Positions 23,836-35,977 of a stretch of DNA of 64,000 bases are shown here, piece by piece. Each line of letters begins with the position of its first letter. The first letter of the stretch is position 1. This DNA comes from Vicia villosa (taxonomy: Eukaryota > Streptophyta > Magnoliopsida > Fabales > Fabaceae), in contig NC_081183.1 in NCBI RefSeq assembly GCF_029867415.1, forward strand, positions 140,329,951 to 140,393,950, written 5' to 3'. Both the position numbers and the translations under genes were made by a program. The notes beneath the pieces are model-generated. The model had not been told where the DNA came from and made no database searches. It saw nothing but the letters and a program-made list of their open reading frames with translations.

Positions 23836-26600
23836 CTGCAAAGATTCCACGAGGGTCTAATGTCGCCTCTAAGGCTATCCCTAGGATCATATGTCACACG
23901 TATGCATTGCATACACGGAGTTATAATACAAGGAGTCTCTCGCATACGCATGCATTTGCATTTTCATGCATTCATTCACATTCGCGTCTTCTCCCGCATC
24001 CACTCGTTCCGTTCTAACCGATTTCCCGAGACTCGCAAAGAAAAATCCAAAGGATCATAAACTATGGAGAAAGGAGAATAAAATATTAGCTTGGCCCTAC
24101 AAAGGAAAAAAAGGGGTGTCTCTCACCATGCCAGACGCATGTCCATGCCTTGTCGTAACAGGATTGTAAATACAACAAGGGTTGTCATCGAGCAAGAAGT
24201 AGTTCAACAAAGAAGTTCCCTTATAGATACACTCAAGGGGTATCTAGTCATAAAGGGGTTCATCTTAGAACATATCAAATTTACGAGGACGCTCTACGAT
24301 AACCTAGGGGCAAGGATCAGTCCAACTGGGGCAATATCCTGAACAAAGATGCCTATTTACAATGGAGGAAAGACGTGTGTTAACTCCACATCAAGGGGAA
24401 AAAGGGTCATAGTTCCTCTCTATTAATCTACAAACCCTGGAGATTGCAAATGGTGTGATACTATCCTCGGGAAAAGCAAAAGAGGTTCAGTCAAAGGAAA
24501 CTCATGAAGTTCCGATACGACGAAAACCCACCGCTAACAATTTATTCCCGACATGGTTGACATGCCTAAGGAGAATTCGAGGTTACCCTTCACTTCTACA
24601 AGTCCATGAACTAAGGAGTAAAACAAGATCAATGGATCTACAAAGGAGATTGTCCCTAGGATCAATAGATGTTTACCACGCTCAGAATTTCAACCCCTAC
24701 GATCGCTAAGTGTCACTCAGGATTAGAGTTGTACCTTTGGATTAGCAATTCTAATGGGATGACCATGCAGGTTTTGGAGTCAATTCATTCGCTTCATTCG
24801 TTCACTACTACGACTTTTCATTCGCACACTTCTATTTTCAATTTCAAATTTAGGAGTATTAACAAACGTGAGGGACAATGACGAATACAAATAACAAAGT
24901 CCAACTAAACATATGCTTTCAAGGTAAGACCGAGCCGAGGATGTACATGCATTGCTTCAATTCCCAAACAATGGAGATATAAGGATGTTAATCCCTCGTC
25001 ACCCCCTCGAGCCAGGAGTTGGAGTTTGTTTTTACTTTTTCAAATAAACCTTGATTTCAACCAGGGGCAGGGTAGAGTTCAATTAATCCAATGGCGTATT
25101 TTGGTTGTCAAGAGAATTAATCAATGAAGCAAAGGTCCGAGCATAAGGTTCAAGCAAAGGTTCAAGTATATCTTCTTCCTCGCGTTCATCCAAGATTGAG
25201 GAAGCAATGGAAGTAACATTCACAACATCTTCTTCCTCAATATATCATTTAAAGATCGAGGACGTATCAAAGACGAAGCTTGCAAATCAAAGTCGACATG
25301 GCAGTCACAATATTCAGAATCCAAGGATCAAATCTCAAAAGGAGTATTCAAAAGAAAAAGGAGAAAAAACGCCCGCTAAGTCAAAATTGAAAATTCCATA
25401 AAAGAAAACAAAAAACAACTTAGGCAAAAATTAGGGCATCCCGATGGATCAATTTCAAAGGAATTGGTTCATGCAAAAATCAGGGATAGAAAAAAACAAA
25501 GGCGAAATACACAGGATAATCTTGTGACTGCTAAACCATCAAAGCTTCACATCAATGCTTGGATCTTTACAACTTTTTTTATCAGTGCTTGGATCTCTAC
25601 TAAAGCTTTTGCTCAACATCAAAACTGAAAGGATTCTCTTGTAAACAAAGCACATTCATTGGATTAGGCGAATTTTAGGATTTGGAGAACATTAAGGAGA
25701 AAGGGGTGGGTTAAATAAATTTTGAGCCTTATATCTATTGTTTCTTAAAACCATAAACCAGGCCAAATTACAGCATTCAAAAGTCCTAATTGAGGCAAGG
25801 TTAACTACGAAAGCATATTAAGCAGGATTTTGTTATACTGACTCCTATGTTTGTTAAAACTATTTCTGATCACTACGCTTCTTCAAGCATTCACTTCTAT
25901 TCATCATGTCCTAATTCATAACGGACTTCGATTTCAAAACTTGCATACGCATCGCATTGGAGTTACTTATCAAAGGATACAACGTTATCTACGAATATAC
26001 ACTTAGCATCGAGGAAATCTGAAAATTGGTTAATCAAGGGTGATCACTTCTAATAAAGACCTTTGCATGGGGGGAACCACATCTAGGGGGTTCTCCTAAA
26101 CAGGGGCAAAATTTCAAGGATCACAGGGGCATGCAATCAAACATCCTATTAACTAGGGGCATTCTTCCTAAGGATCAATTGACTCGGGTCACATCTCGAA
26201 GCAATCTCAATCAGGAGCATGTCAAGCATGGGATAAATTCAAAATGGATAGAAAACCATGGATAACCCTCCATATCTGGCAAGTCAGGGGCATACCCTTT
26301 AATCTAAACGTCGAAGCATGTGACAAGGCTATTTCCTGGGGCACTTCCCTCATAAGCATCTTTTTCCACGAAAATACTGGGGCAATGGATATCAAATCCA
26401 TAAAACGCACAAGGAAAAGGCCTCTTCATACTTTGCAACCTCGAATCAATCTTTCTCCTAACTACGATCTTCAAAGATCAAACAAAACAGGTATTGGGAA
26501 ATCGCACTAGCATCCAACAGCCTTACAACATTAGCGAACTATATACGCCTTGGTTATCAACAACCTATCATTGGGGCATCATATAAATCATGCATTACAT
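23836..26600 (+). other. Non-coding unique region of element B
   Basis: About 2.8 kb without tandem repeats or recognisable domains. Short frames (for example 24091-24342 and 24455-24709) show no family motif. Segments such as 25380-25700 are A-rich. Confidence 0.55.
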
Positions 26601-26625
26601 ACATCGGTTGATACATTAAACCATA

Positions 26626-27300
26626 CCTTTTTAGGTAGTCTTCTTTAAGACAATCATCGTCATCTCCAAGAACCTTTTTTAGGTAGTCTTCTTCAAGACA
26701 TTCTTTTTCTAAGTACCTTTTCAGGTAGTCTTCTTCGAGACATTCTTGTTCTAAGTACCTTTTCAGGTAGTCTTTTTCAAAACAATTTGGCGTCATTTCC
26801 AAGAACCTTTTCAGGTAGTCTTCTTCAAGACATTTCTTTTTCTAAGTACCTTTTCAGGTAGTCTTCTTCAAGACATTCCTTTTTCTTAGTTCCTTTTTAG
26901 GTAGTCTTCTTCATGACATTCCTTTTCTAAGTACCTTTTGAGGTAGTCTTCTTCAAGACATTCTTTTTCTAAGTACCTTTTCAGGTAGTCTTCTTCGAGA
27001 CATTCTTGTTCTAAGTACCTTTTCAGGTAGTCTTTTTCAAAACAATTTGGCATCCTTTTCAGGAATCTCTTCAGGTAGTCTTCTTTAAGACATTCTACGA
27101 ACCTCCCTAAGTAGTCTTTTCTAAGACATCCGTTATCCTTTCCAAGAACCTTTTTAGGTAGACTTTTAAGACATTTTTCCAGCCTTTTCAGGTAGTCACC
27201 CTTAAGACATTCCTATTTCTTTAAAACCTTTTTAAGGTAGTCTTCTTTAAGACAAATGTTCACATCCATTCCGGAAACCCTTTTCAGGTAGTCTTATAGA
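26626..27300. repeat. Tandem repeats of about 42-52 bp
   Basis: About sixteen units are built on TTTTCAGGTAGTCTTCTTCAAGACA followed by a CTAAGTACC-type spacer. The AGGTAGTCTT and AAGACA parts are loosely palindromic. A larger duplication is visible: roughly 26681-26790 recurs at 26941-27050. Units decay toward the right edge. Confidence 0.88.
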
Positions 27301-27399
27301 AGACATTATTTCGTTCCACTCATTACATCAATCAACATATACATGAGCATAAGCGTTATCCCATACAACAAAACATCCAAGTCATTACTCTGGTGCCAA

Positions 27400-27766
27400 A
27401 ACCACATTGTCCACCTGCTTCCCGGTAACCTTACCGATGCCAGTGCCATTACTGAGATATTCTTCCCAATCACCTGATTGATGCTTTCCGGTAACCTTAC
27501 CGATGATAGCGACCTTGCCGTTCATTTCAGTCATAAACATATACATACGCATTAGCATATACATATCATCTAGCGCATTCTCATACTACCAAAAAATAAA
27601 AAGTCCAGTCCCAACCCTCGTGTTGTGATAGGTGTGTTCTCCGACCCACGAGTCGTAAAACACTTGATATGCTATTTTCTTCGACCCGCGAATCGTAAAA
27701 ACATTTGGACGTGCTATGTTCTCTGACCCTCGAGTCGTGAGTCTACAAACAAGTGATAAATTCCAA
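27400..27766. repeat. Two short repeat groups (GGTAACCTTACC and cgacccgcgagtcg types)
   Basis: Near 27422 and 27488 a segment containing the inverted repeat GGTAACCTTACC occurs twice. From about 27640 to 27740 three units carry a palindrome of the CGACCCGCGAATCG type about 50-60 bp apart. They differ from both neighbouring arrays. Confidence 0.7.
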
Positions 27767-29910
27767 TTACGATGACGAGAAGGTGGTCCTCACCACAAAA
27801 CTTGTTTCCCAACTTTTATTCCCAATTACGATAGTAAGCAGGTATGGCTAACTGCGACGACTTACTATAACAATAGTAAGTGGGCCACACCATCTACGAT
27901 AAGCTTACTCTAACTACGATAGCATGTAGGTATGGCTAACTGCGAGGACTTACTATAACAATAGTAAGTAGGCCACACAATCTACGATAAGCTTGCTCAA
28001 ACTACGATAGTAAGCAGGTATGGCTAACTGCGACGACTTACTATAACAATAGTAAGTGGGCCACACCATCTACGATAAGCTTACTCCAACTACGATAGCA
28101 AGTAGGTATGGCTAACTGCGACGACTTACTATAACAATAGTAAGTGGGCCACACCATCTACGATAAGCTTGCTCAAACTACGATAGTAAGCAGGTATGGC
28201 TAACTGCGACGACTTACTATAACAATAGTAAGTGGGCCACACCATCTACGATAAGCTTACTCCAACTACGATAGCAAGTAGGTATGGCTAACTGCGACGA
28301 CTTACTATAACAATAGTAAGTGGGCCACACCATCTACGACAAGCTTGCTCAAACTACGATAGTAAGCAGGTATGGCTAACTGCGACGAATTACTATAACA
28401 ATAGTAAGTGGGCCACACCATCTACGATAAACTTACTCCAACTACGATAGCAAGTAGGAATGGCTAACTGCGACGACTTACAATAACAATAGTAAGTCGG
28501 TCACACCATCTACGATAAGCTTGCTCAAACTACGATAGCAAGTAGGTATGGCTAACTGCGACGACTTACTATAACAATAGTAAGTGGGCCACACCATCTA
28601 CGATAAGCTTGCTCAAACTACGATAGTAAGCAGGTATGGCTAACTGCGACGACTTAATATAACAATAGTAAGTGGGCCACACCATCTACGATAAGCTTAC
28701 TCCAACTACGATAGCAAGTAGGTATGGCTAACTGCGACGACTTACTATAACCATAGTAAGTGGGCCACACCATCTACGACAAGCTTGCTCAAACTACGAT
28801 AGTAAGCAGGTATGGCTAACTGCGACGACTTACTATAACAATAGTAAGTGGGCCACACCATCTACGATAAACTTACTCCAACTACGATAGCAAGTAGGTA
28901 TGGCTAACTGCGACGACTTACTATAACAATAGTAAGTAGGCAACACCATCTACGATAAGCTTGCTCAAACTACGATAGTAAGCAGGTATGGCTAACTGTG
29001 ACGACTTACTATAACAATAGTAAGTGCGCCACACCATCTACGATAAGCTTACTCCAACTACGATAGCAAGTAGGTATGGCTAACTGCGACGACTTACTAT
29101 AATAATAGTAAGTGGGCCACACCATCTACGATAAGCTTGCTCAAACTACGATAGTAAGCAGGTATGGCTAACTGCGACGACTTACTATAACAATAGTAAG
29201 TGGGCCACACCATCTACGATAAGCTTACTCCAACTACGATAGCAAGTAGGTATGGCTAACTGCGACGACTTACTCTAACAATAGTAAGTGGGTCACACCA
29301 TCTACGATAAGCTTGCTCAAACTACGATAGTAAGCAGGTATGTCTAACTGCGACGACTTACTATAACAATAGTAAGTGGGCCACACCATCTACGATAAGC
29401 TTACTCCAACTATGATAGCAAGTAGGTATGGCTAACTACGACGACTTACTATAACAATAGTAAGTGGGCCACACCATCTACGACAAGCTTGCTCAAACAA
29501 CGATAGTAAGCAGGTATGGCTAACTGCGACGACTTACTATAACAATAGTAAGTGGGCCACACCATCTACGATAAACTTACTCCAACTACGATAGCAAGTA
29601 GGAATGTCTTACTGCGACGAATTACAATAACAATAGTAAGTCGGTCACACCATCTATGATAAGCTTGCTCAAACTAGGATAGTAAGCAGGTATGGCTAAC
29701 TGCGACGACTTACTATAACAATAATAAGTGGGCCACACCATCTACGATAAGCTTACTCCAACTACGATAGCAAGGAGGTATGGCTAACTGCGACGACTTA
29801 CTAGAACTATAGTAAGTGGGCCCTACCATAAGCTTACTCAAACTACGATAGTGAGTGGGTATATCGACCGCGACGACTTACTAGTGCTATAGTAAGTGGG
29901 TTACCTACAA
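27767..29910. repeat. Satellite-like array, 88 bp monomer in 176 bp dimers
   Basis: About 24 monomers of 88 bp. Two types alternate, one with GCTCAAACTACGATAGTAAG and one with ACTCCAACTACGATAGCAAG, giving a 176 bp higher-order unit (starts measured at 28000, 28088, 28176, 28264). Each monomer has an 8 bp stem, CTTACTAT with ATAGTAAG around AACA. Edge units are diverged. A block with a rare variant (acaataac, gtcggtcac) at about 28330-28520 recurs at about 29470-29665, exactly 13 monomers (1144 bp) away, evidence of segmental expansion within the array. Confidence 0.95.
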
Positions 29911-29967
29911 ACTGCAAATCCTCTAGCACTACATCAAGTTAATTATTTTCTACACAGCATTCATCAC

Positions 29968-30150
29968 GTTAGTCCCTTGGCAGTGGGCTCCTTCGAATCA
30001 TCTCGCTGATTAATATCACATTAGTCCCCTGGCAGTGATATAAAGCTATGTCTAGTTGCAAATAGGGATTTATTTTCCCTGATCACAAGATTTCTCAGAC
30101 AGTTCTTCAATTGGGTTTATCACGTTAGTCCCTCGGCAGTTATCTTCTTC
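29968..30150. repeat. Three-unit repeat with TTAGTCCCTNGGCAGT core
   Basis: Units near 29968, 30020 and 30120 share CACGTTAGTCCCTTGGCAGT with small changes and unequal spacing. They lie between the satellite array and the end of the element. Confidence 0.75.
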
Positions 30151-30572
30151 AAAATTTCATCAATAATAAACAAGGTTCTATTTTTTCTTTTCCAAAGTTA
30201 CTAACTTCAACTAACATAACTAACAATTATGCATCATTCAATTAACATACTTCATTCATACATAATGCATATACATACATCGCTCTCATTTATTTTGAGA
30301 AGCTCACTGCATCATACATTACATACATCATAACAGTGCATAAAATTCAGGTTGCCTTTTTAGGCTATGCTACAATCAAAGCATCTGGTTCCTTCCAGAA
30401 AGTATTTGCTTCATATGCCAAAAAGTGGTATTTACCTTGGGTGGCATCTTTAAGCCCATCTCCTGCAGAACATCCTTCCCAAAAAGTGCAAATTTCAGGG
30501 CATTTCAGTGTTCAATCATCTTCTACCTTTAGACCACGATAGGCAGACGTGTCTATCTGATTCTTCAGGTTT
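30151..30572 (+). other. Terminal 3' UTR of element B
   Basis: Non-coding sequence rich in CATACAT-type words (30230-30330). The frame at 30336-30542 shows no known domain. Confidence 0.5.
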
Positions 30573-30594
30573 AAGAAGATTGAACAGGGGCAGC
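30573..30594 (+). promoter_or_regulatory. Polypurine tract region of element B
   Basis: AAGAAGATTGAACAGGGGCAGC lies directly before the LTR start TGTCATACCCC at 30595. It differs from the Ogre A tract at only a few positions. Confidence 0.85.
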
Positions 30595-33500
30595 TGTCAT
30601 ACCCCAAAATTTGCCCTCCTCTATGCATCTTCAATGGCTCAAGGTTCAAAGGCTTATTCAAGTCACTCTCTCCTAATCAAAGATCTCCAAAAACTAGGGT
30701 TCGCACTTTATCAAAGAAATTTGAATTTCTAAGGTCTCAAATGGATCTCAAGGTCTCTCATATGTCTCAAGGTACCTCCATGTCAATTATCAAGCTTCAA
30801 TTCCAAGGATTGCTCACTCAATGGCTCAGATGATCAATAATCGACTATGCTGACCTAAAAGTCAACTATAGTCAAAATACAGTCAAACTTCAAGATTTTT
30901 GGTCAACATCAAGTATGTGAGGTTATATCCATCATTTGATCAAAGTTTGATCATGATCCATTGACAAAAACTCAGAAATGAACAAATGCAAAGGTTCAAA
31001 TTAGGGTTTTTTATAGGAGAAAGTCAACTCCACTTTGACTGGTCATAACTTTCACATGGAGCATCAAAAATTTCCCAACCAAATCCTATTTTGAAGGAAA
31101 TTTGATTCTCTACAACTTTGTCTCTCACAAGCCAAGGCCAGAAATGCTTCATTCAAGAGATATGGTCCAATACATTACAGGTCCTCCAGAAAGTCAACAA
31201 AAAAAAACCTTTTGGGTCAAAGCTCATAACTTGAGCATGGAAGCTTCAATTGAGACGAAATAAAAAGGATCATTTAGGGGACACTCCGAGCTTTCTAAAA
31301 TGATAAAGAACATCTTTGTATGACTGAAATTGAGAGAAATACGCATGGTTGAAGTTGAGCAATTTTCAAGTGATGCTTGAAACCATAATTGACCAAAACT
31401 TGGGTTTTGGGCTAATGGGCCTAGAATTTTGATTTTAAACACACTCATAGCCTAAATGAGAACCTATAAATCCATTCATTTATTTTTGTAAATTTTATTC
31501 ACATTTATTTGGATTTTATGCAAATAAAAGCTAACTAAATTAGTTAAAATTATAAAAATATTGGAATTAATTTACATGACTTGGTTACTAATCCTAAGGG
31601 CCCATATAACATCATAAAATGGAAAAAAATCGTTTGCATGGTCTAAGGAGGGAGATTTTCCAAATTTAGAAGGAAATAATATAAATCTCTCAATCAAATT
31701 TCATTCTCCACAAAAACCTAAAGTCCAAGCCCATTGGTAGCCCTAACACACTCTCACATATATAACAAACATATGCAGCCACAAAGAGGGGATTTTTCCA
31801 GCCCTAGAGAAGAGAATTCACGTGTGAAAAAAAGAAGAAAGAAACTAGGGCTCGTGTGAACTTGCTTTCCAGGTTGTTTTAATCAGCTCCAATCGTCTAT
31901 TCATCCTCCTGAAGGTGTCAGGAGTTTGTTCCAATCATCACACAAGGCTGCCACGGCTCGGAAAGCCCTTGTTCATCCTCACCGGAGGTAAGTTTGTGGA
32001 AGTTTCGAATTCATTAATCCATGTCGTGTTAACCTATTTTCTATACGTAGTTGGGTTCAGAAACTCATTTAGAATAATCTTGATGAATCACTTATGTGTT
32101 TGGGGACCGGAACTGAGGCTTGCCATTGTTAGGGCAAGATTTCGAGCAAGCTTTAAAACCATGGTTATAGGTCGTTTTAGGGAAAGCTAATGGTACCACC
32201 GAACTCGCAAGGTCCGAATTATATGATCTGGGTTAGTCTCGTTTCTGTTTTGCTGGAAATTCGCAGGTTTTTGGTTTCGGCTAGCCGGAGAAGACGAACA
32301 GCATCACTGTTCCGGCGGCGTTCAAAATTGTGGGGTTGATGATCTGCTCGCGTGGCACCTTCGCGTGTTGCCATTGGTGGGTCAATAAATCCACATTCTC
32401 TCACCACACGTATCGTAAGGGGATTGGATGGTCAACAAATCAGACTTTTCCCCTTCGTCGTGATTGGATCGTCCTGGGACATATGGGTCCCACGTGCAGT
32501 TATTCTGACTTTTTTTTCCATTTATCCATACATTATTATACTTATTTAACTGCATGCATATTATTAACAAAGAACTAATATAGCCTGATTGGTAGCAAAG
32601 CTTCTTGGTATTGTATGAGACCCAGGTTCGAACCTGGCTGAAGACCATATATTTTTTTCACTCAAAAAACTTTAAGGATTCAATACCATGCCTTCACATG
32701 CGCCCATGATGCACCATCGCCTGTCACCGTTGGACGTCTGTGTGCCCAGATCTGAGGTCCTAGGAGATGCACCTCTACCATACACCCCCAAGAAGCGCCA
32801 CACAGGATTACTACCAGGTTTTGTTATTTTATTTATTTTATTGTTTAGATGGAATATTAATTAATGTAGTTTAAATTAATTGGTTTATTTAATTAGAATA
32901 TAAACTAGGGTTAGGATTATAATTAGGGTTAGAATTATTTTCCCGACTCTTTCAATTACTCGATTTAATTTATTTAATTTAATCTTGACTAATATTAAAT
33001 CACAAAAAAACCCTAAAAAGGTTTATTCGCCCATTAGGGTTCGCCCAATCCCATTGCCCATTTGGCGAAACATTAACCTTCGATTAATTCTCTCCTCGAC
33101 CCGACTAAATCTATTAGTCGCATTAGACGAGAGATAAAATAATAAAATATTAATCCTCAATTAATTCTCTCCTCGACCCGACTAAAGCTATTAGTCGCAT
33201 TAGACGAGAGATAAAAGAAAAACATAAAATTTATTAAAATACATTTAATTTGCTGCCCGCGACGATCGAACCTATCGATCTGAGTAACCAGCAATGCCCC
33301 ATTAATCCGTTAGCTATACTGATCAAATCTATTGATCATCGCATCTAACGGTAACATATCAAATCAGGGTTGTACGCCCAAACACTAAAACGTTCAAAAC
33401 ACACTAAACTATGATACTACGGATTTTCATCCCTTCAATACTGCGATTTTCAAATCTACGATAAGGTAATTCAAAATACCTTCGAACTTCGCAATTCAAA

Positions 33501-33877
33501 ACTACGATAGGCCATTCAAAAAGCCTTCAAACAACCTCATACTAATTCTAAGGCGTACAACCCTGTGCCCGAACTACGTTGACTCTGATTCTCCCTAAGG
33601 AGATACGTAGGCACTTGGATAACCAAGGCGAGTCCCCTTCCCCATAAATCTCATTTTCCCCCTATTCACTTCCTTAGCTATTAAACCTGAATATTTTAGC
33701 CATAAAATTTGACCTTAGATTCAAAGCCATAGGAAAGGGTTGAGGGTGCCTAACACCTTCCCTCGACCTGATTATAATAACTTACCCCGAATCTCTTAAC
33801 TGCGTAAGGTTTCCTATTCGCCTTGGTAGAATAGGTGGCGACTCTAAAAACAATATTTTTTAGGGCAGGTTGCTACA
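30595..33877 (+). mobile_element. Complete 3' LTR of element B
   Basis: A 3283 bp LTR, nearly identical to the solo LTR at 14520-17800, followed by TSD GTTCT at 33878-33882. It contains the tRNA-like segments (about 32574-32655) and the duplicated hairpin. Part of it shares a box with the Ogre A LTR (GGTGCTAACACCTTCCC-like, then AATCTCTTAA). Confidence 0.92.
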
Positions 33878-33882
33878 GTTCT

Positions 33883-34764
33883 GTTGAGGGATATTTGACT
33901 ACCGCTCGAGGATGAAGGTAATTTGAAAGTTCTGATTTTGATGTACCCTGAATGGGAATAAGAAAGATGTGTAATCCTCCGATGCACTATTTGACCAAGC
34001 CTTGGTGTGGAGGATCACACCTTCTGGGGATAGTGATCTTGAACAACCCTGCTGGGGAATAAGGTTTCTCGAATCACTTTGTTGGAGAGAAAAATCTCAT
34101 TGGTGATTCTGTTGAGAAACGTATCTCTGTTGGGGAACTTTTCTTCTGATGCTGGTTTCGGGATGATGTCCAGATGATTGGGACATTACCTGAATGCTAT
34201 TCCTGTTTTTCTTATAAACATCAATCATATTCAAATGCATATGTTCATTCAAAATAATCATTGGGACGTTTACGCGTTCAAAACAGAAAAAGTGAAAACA
34301 TTGATTTTGAGCATGAACTGTATTGATTTTGAAAGAGAGCCGTAATAAGCGGATTAGTACAAGGAGACGAAAATCCTAGTAATAGGAAATTGTCATAAAA
34401 CTTTGAAAAGTACTTATAAAGGGAAATAGCTATGTGAAAACAATCCAGTCAAGTTTCAACTCTGCTATTGCCAATCTGTCTTCGAGTATCTCATCCCTCA
34501 CTTGTTGGAAGAAAATGATTGGACTGATTGGTGCCTTTGATGTGTTGAACCTTGAAGGTGAGTAGGTAGCCAAACGGGACATAGTCGTACGCTTTATTCC
34601 CTAACTTTTGCCTAGGCTGCCTTTTCAGGTTTTCAGCCTACCGGGATAATTATTTATTTAGTCTCTAATTTTTGCCTGGATCGCCCTTTCAGGTTTTCAA
34701 TCCACCGAGACGCTCATTTTTGCCTAAGTCGCCCTTTCAGGTTTTCAACTTAGCGAGCTTTTCT
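33883..34764 (-). other. Ogre A 3' UTR downstream of integrase (copy 2)
   Basis: Second copy of 17806-18687, non-coding, with the same short direct repeats around 34608-34757. Confidence 0.75.
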
Positions 34765-35977
34765 TTAAGCGAAGTACTTTTTGACTATGTCCGCATTTAC
34801 AGGGTGTGGGAAATCCTCGCCATCCATAGTGGTAAGCAACATGGCTCCGCGGGAGAATACTTTCTTGATTACAAATGGTCCCTCATAACTGGGAGTCCAC
34901 TTGCCCCTGGGGTCGCCTTGTGGTAAGATGATACGTTTGACAACTAAACCACCGGTTTGATATGCCTGAATTTTGACTTTCTTGTTGAAGGCTTTGATCA
35001 TGCGTTTCTGGTACAACTGACCATGACAAATAGCCGCAAGCCTCTTCTCATCAATCAAATTTATCTGGTCCAACCGAGTCTGAATCCAATCGTCTTCGTC
35101 TAGATCAGCTTCTTTCATAATCCTCAGGGAAGGAATCTGAATTTCAATTGGAAGAACTGCCTCCATACCATAGACTAAGGAAAATGGAGTTGCTCTTGTT
35201 GAAGTACGCGCTGATGTGCGATAACCATGAAGAGCAAAAGGTAACATTTCATGCCAGTCTTTGTAGGTTACTGTCATTTTTTGTATGATCTTCTTGATGT
35301 TCTTGTTGGCAGCTTCTACCGCGCCATTCATCTTTGGTCGATATGGGGATGAATTGTGATGTTTAATCTTGAACTGCGTGCAGAGTTCAGTAATCATCCT
35401 GTTGTTTAAATTTGTGCCATTGTCTGTGATGATCCTTTCAGGGATGCCATACCGACAAATGAGATTGTGCTTGATAAACCGGGCCACCACATTCTTGGTG
35501 ACAGAAGCAAACGAGGCTGCCTCTACCCATTTGGTGAAGTAATGAATAGCGACCAGGATAAAACGATGTCCGTTGGAAGCAATAGGCTTGATTTCTCCAA
35601 TCATATCGATTCCCCACATTGCAAAAGGCCAAGGAGCCGTCAGAACGTTTAATGGGACTATAGGTACATGTACTTTGTCGGCATATATCTAGCATTTGTG
35701 ACAAGTTTTGGAGTGATGATGGCAGTCTGTCTCCATGGTAGACCAGTAATAACCTGCTCTCAGAATCTTTTTAGCCATTGTATGTCCACTTGAATGAGTA
35801 CCAAAGGCACCATCGTGTATATCTTCCATAATCTGTTCCGCTTCCTTCTTGTTCACACAACGAAGCAAAGTTGAGTCATGGTTGGTTTGTACAGGATTCC
35901 ATTACTCATAAAGAATTTGGCAGCAAATCTTCTTAGAAACTTTCTATCATTAATGGATTCCCCTTCAGGATATTCCT
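34765..35977 (-). pseudogene. Ogre integrase, copy 2 (in place)
   Basis: The integrase of Ogre A in its original position next to RNase H. The core at about 35225-35619 keeps Asp (GIDMIG), Asp (TDNGTN) and Glu (GAVEAANK). The same TAG as in copy 1 is at 35689-35691, so that mutation is older than the duplication. A 1 bp deletion near 35884, absent from copy 1, shifts the frame inside the zinc-binding region. The C-terminus at 34765 is natural. Sequence left of it is 3' UTR. Confidence 0.9.

Larger units (their letters stand above)
19902..33877 (+). mobile_element. Element B: non-coding Ogre-related LTR retrotransposon, 5' truncated
   Basis: A plus-strand element has a 5' LTR missing its first about 1719 bp (19902-22109, including a MITE), a tRNA-Arg-type PBS, 8.49 kb of internal sequence, a purine tract and a complete 3' LTR (30595-33877). 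The complete form would be about 15 kb. No gag, protease, RT, RNase H or integrase frame is present, yet the termini, PBS and purine tract match Ogre A. It is therefore a large non-autonomous element that would need Ogre proteins in trans (inference). Its 3' LTR is followed by GTTCT, the same target as the solo LTR. Confidence 0.85.

Noticed and set aside
26557..26802. Minus-strand frame with a 14-residue repeat (ECLEEDYLKRYLEK)
   Set aside because: It is only the translation of 42 bp tandem repeats; the frame opens and closes at the array edges and has no start context.
27767..29910. CRISPR-like regular array
   Set aside because: Units are contiguous with no unique spacers, the period is 88 bp with two monomer types, and the context is a plant retroelement. 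It is a satellite.
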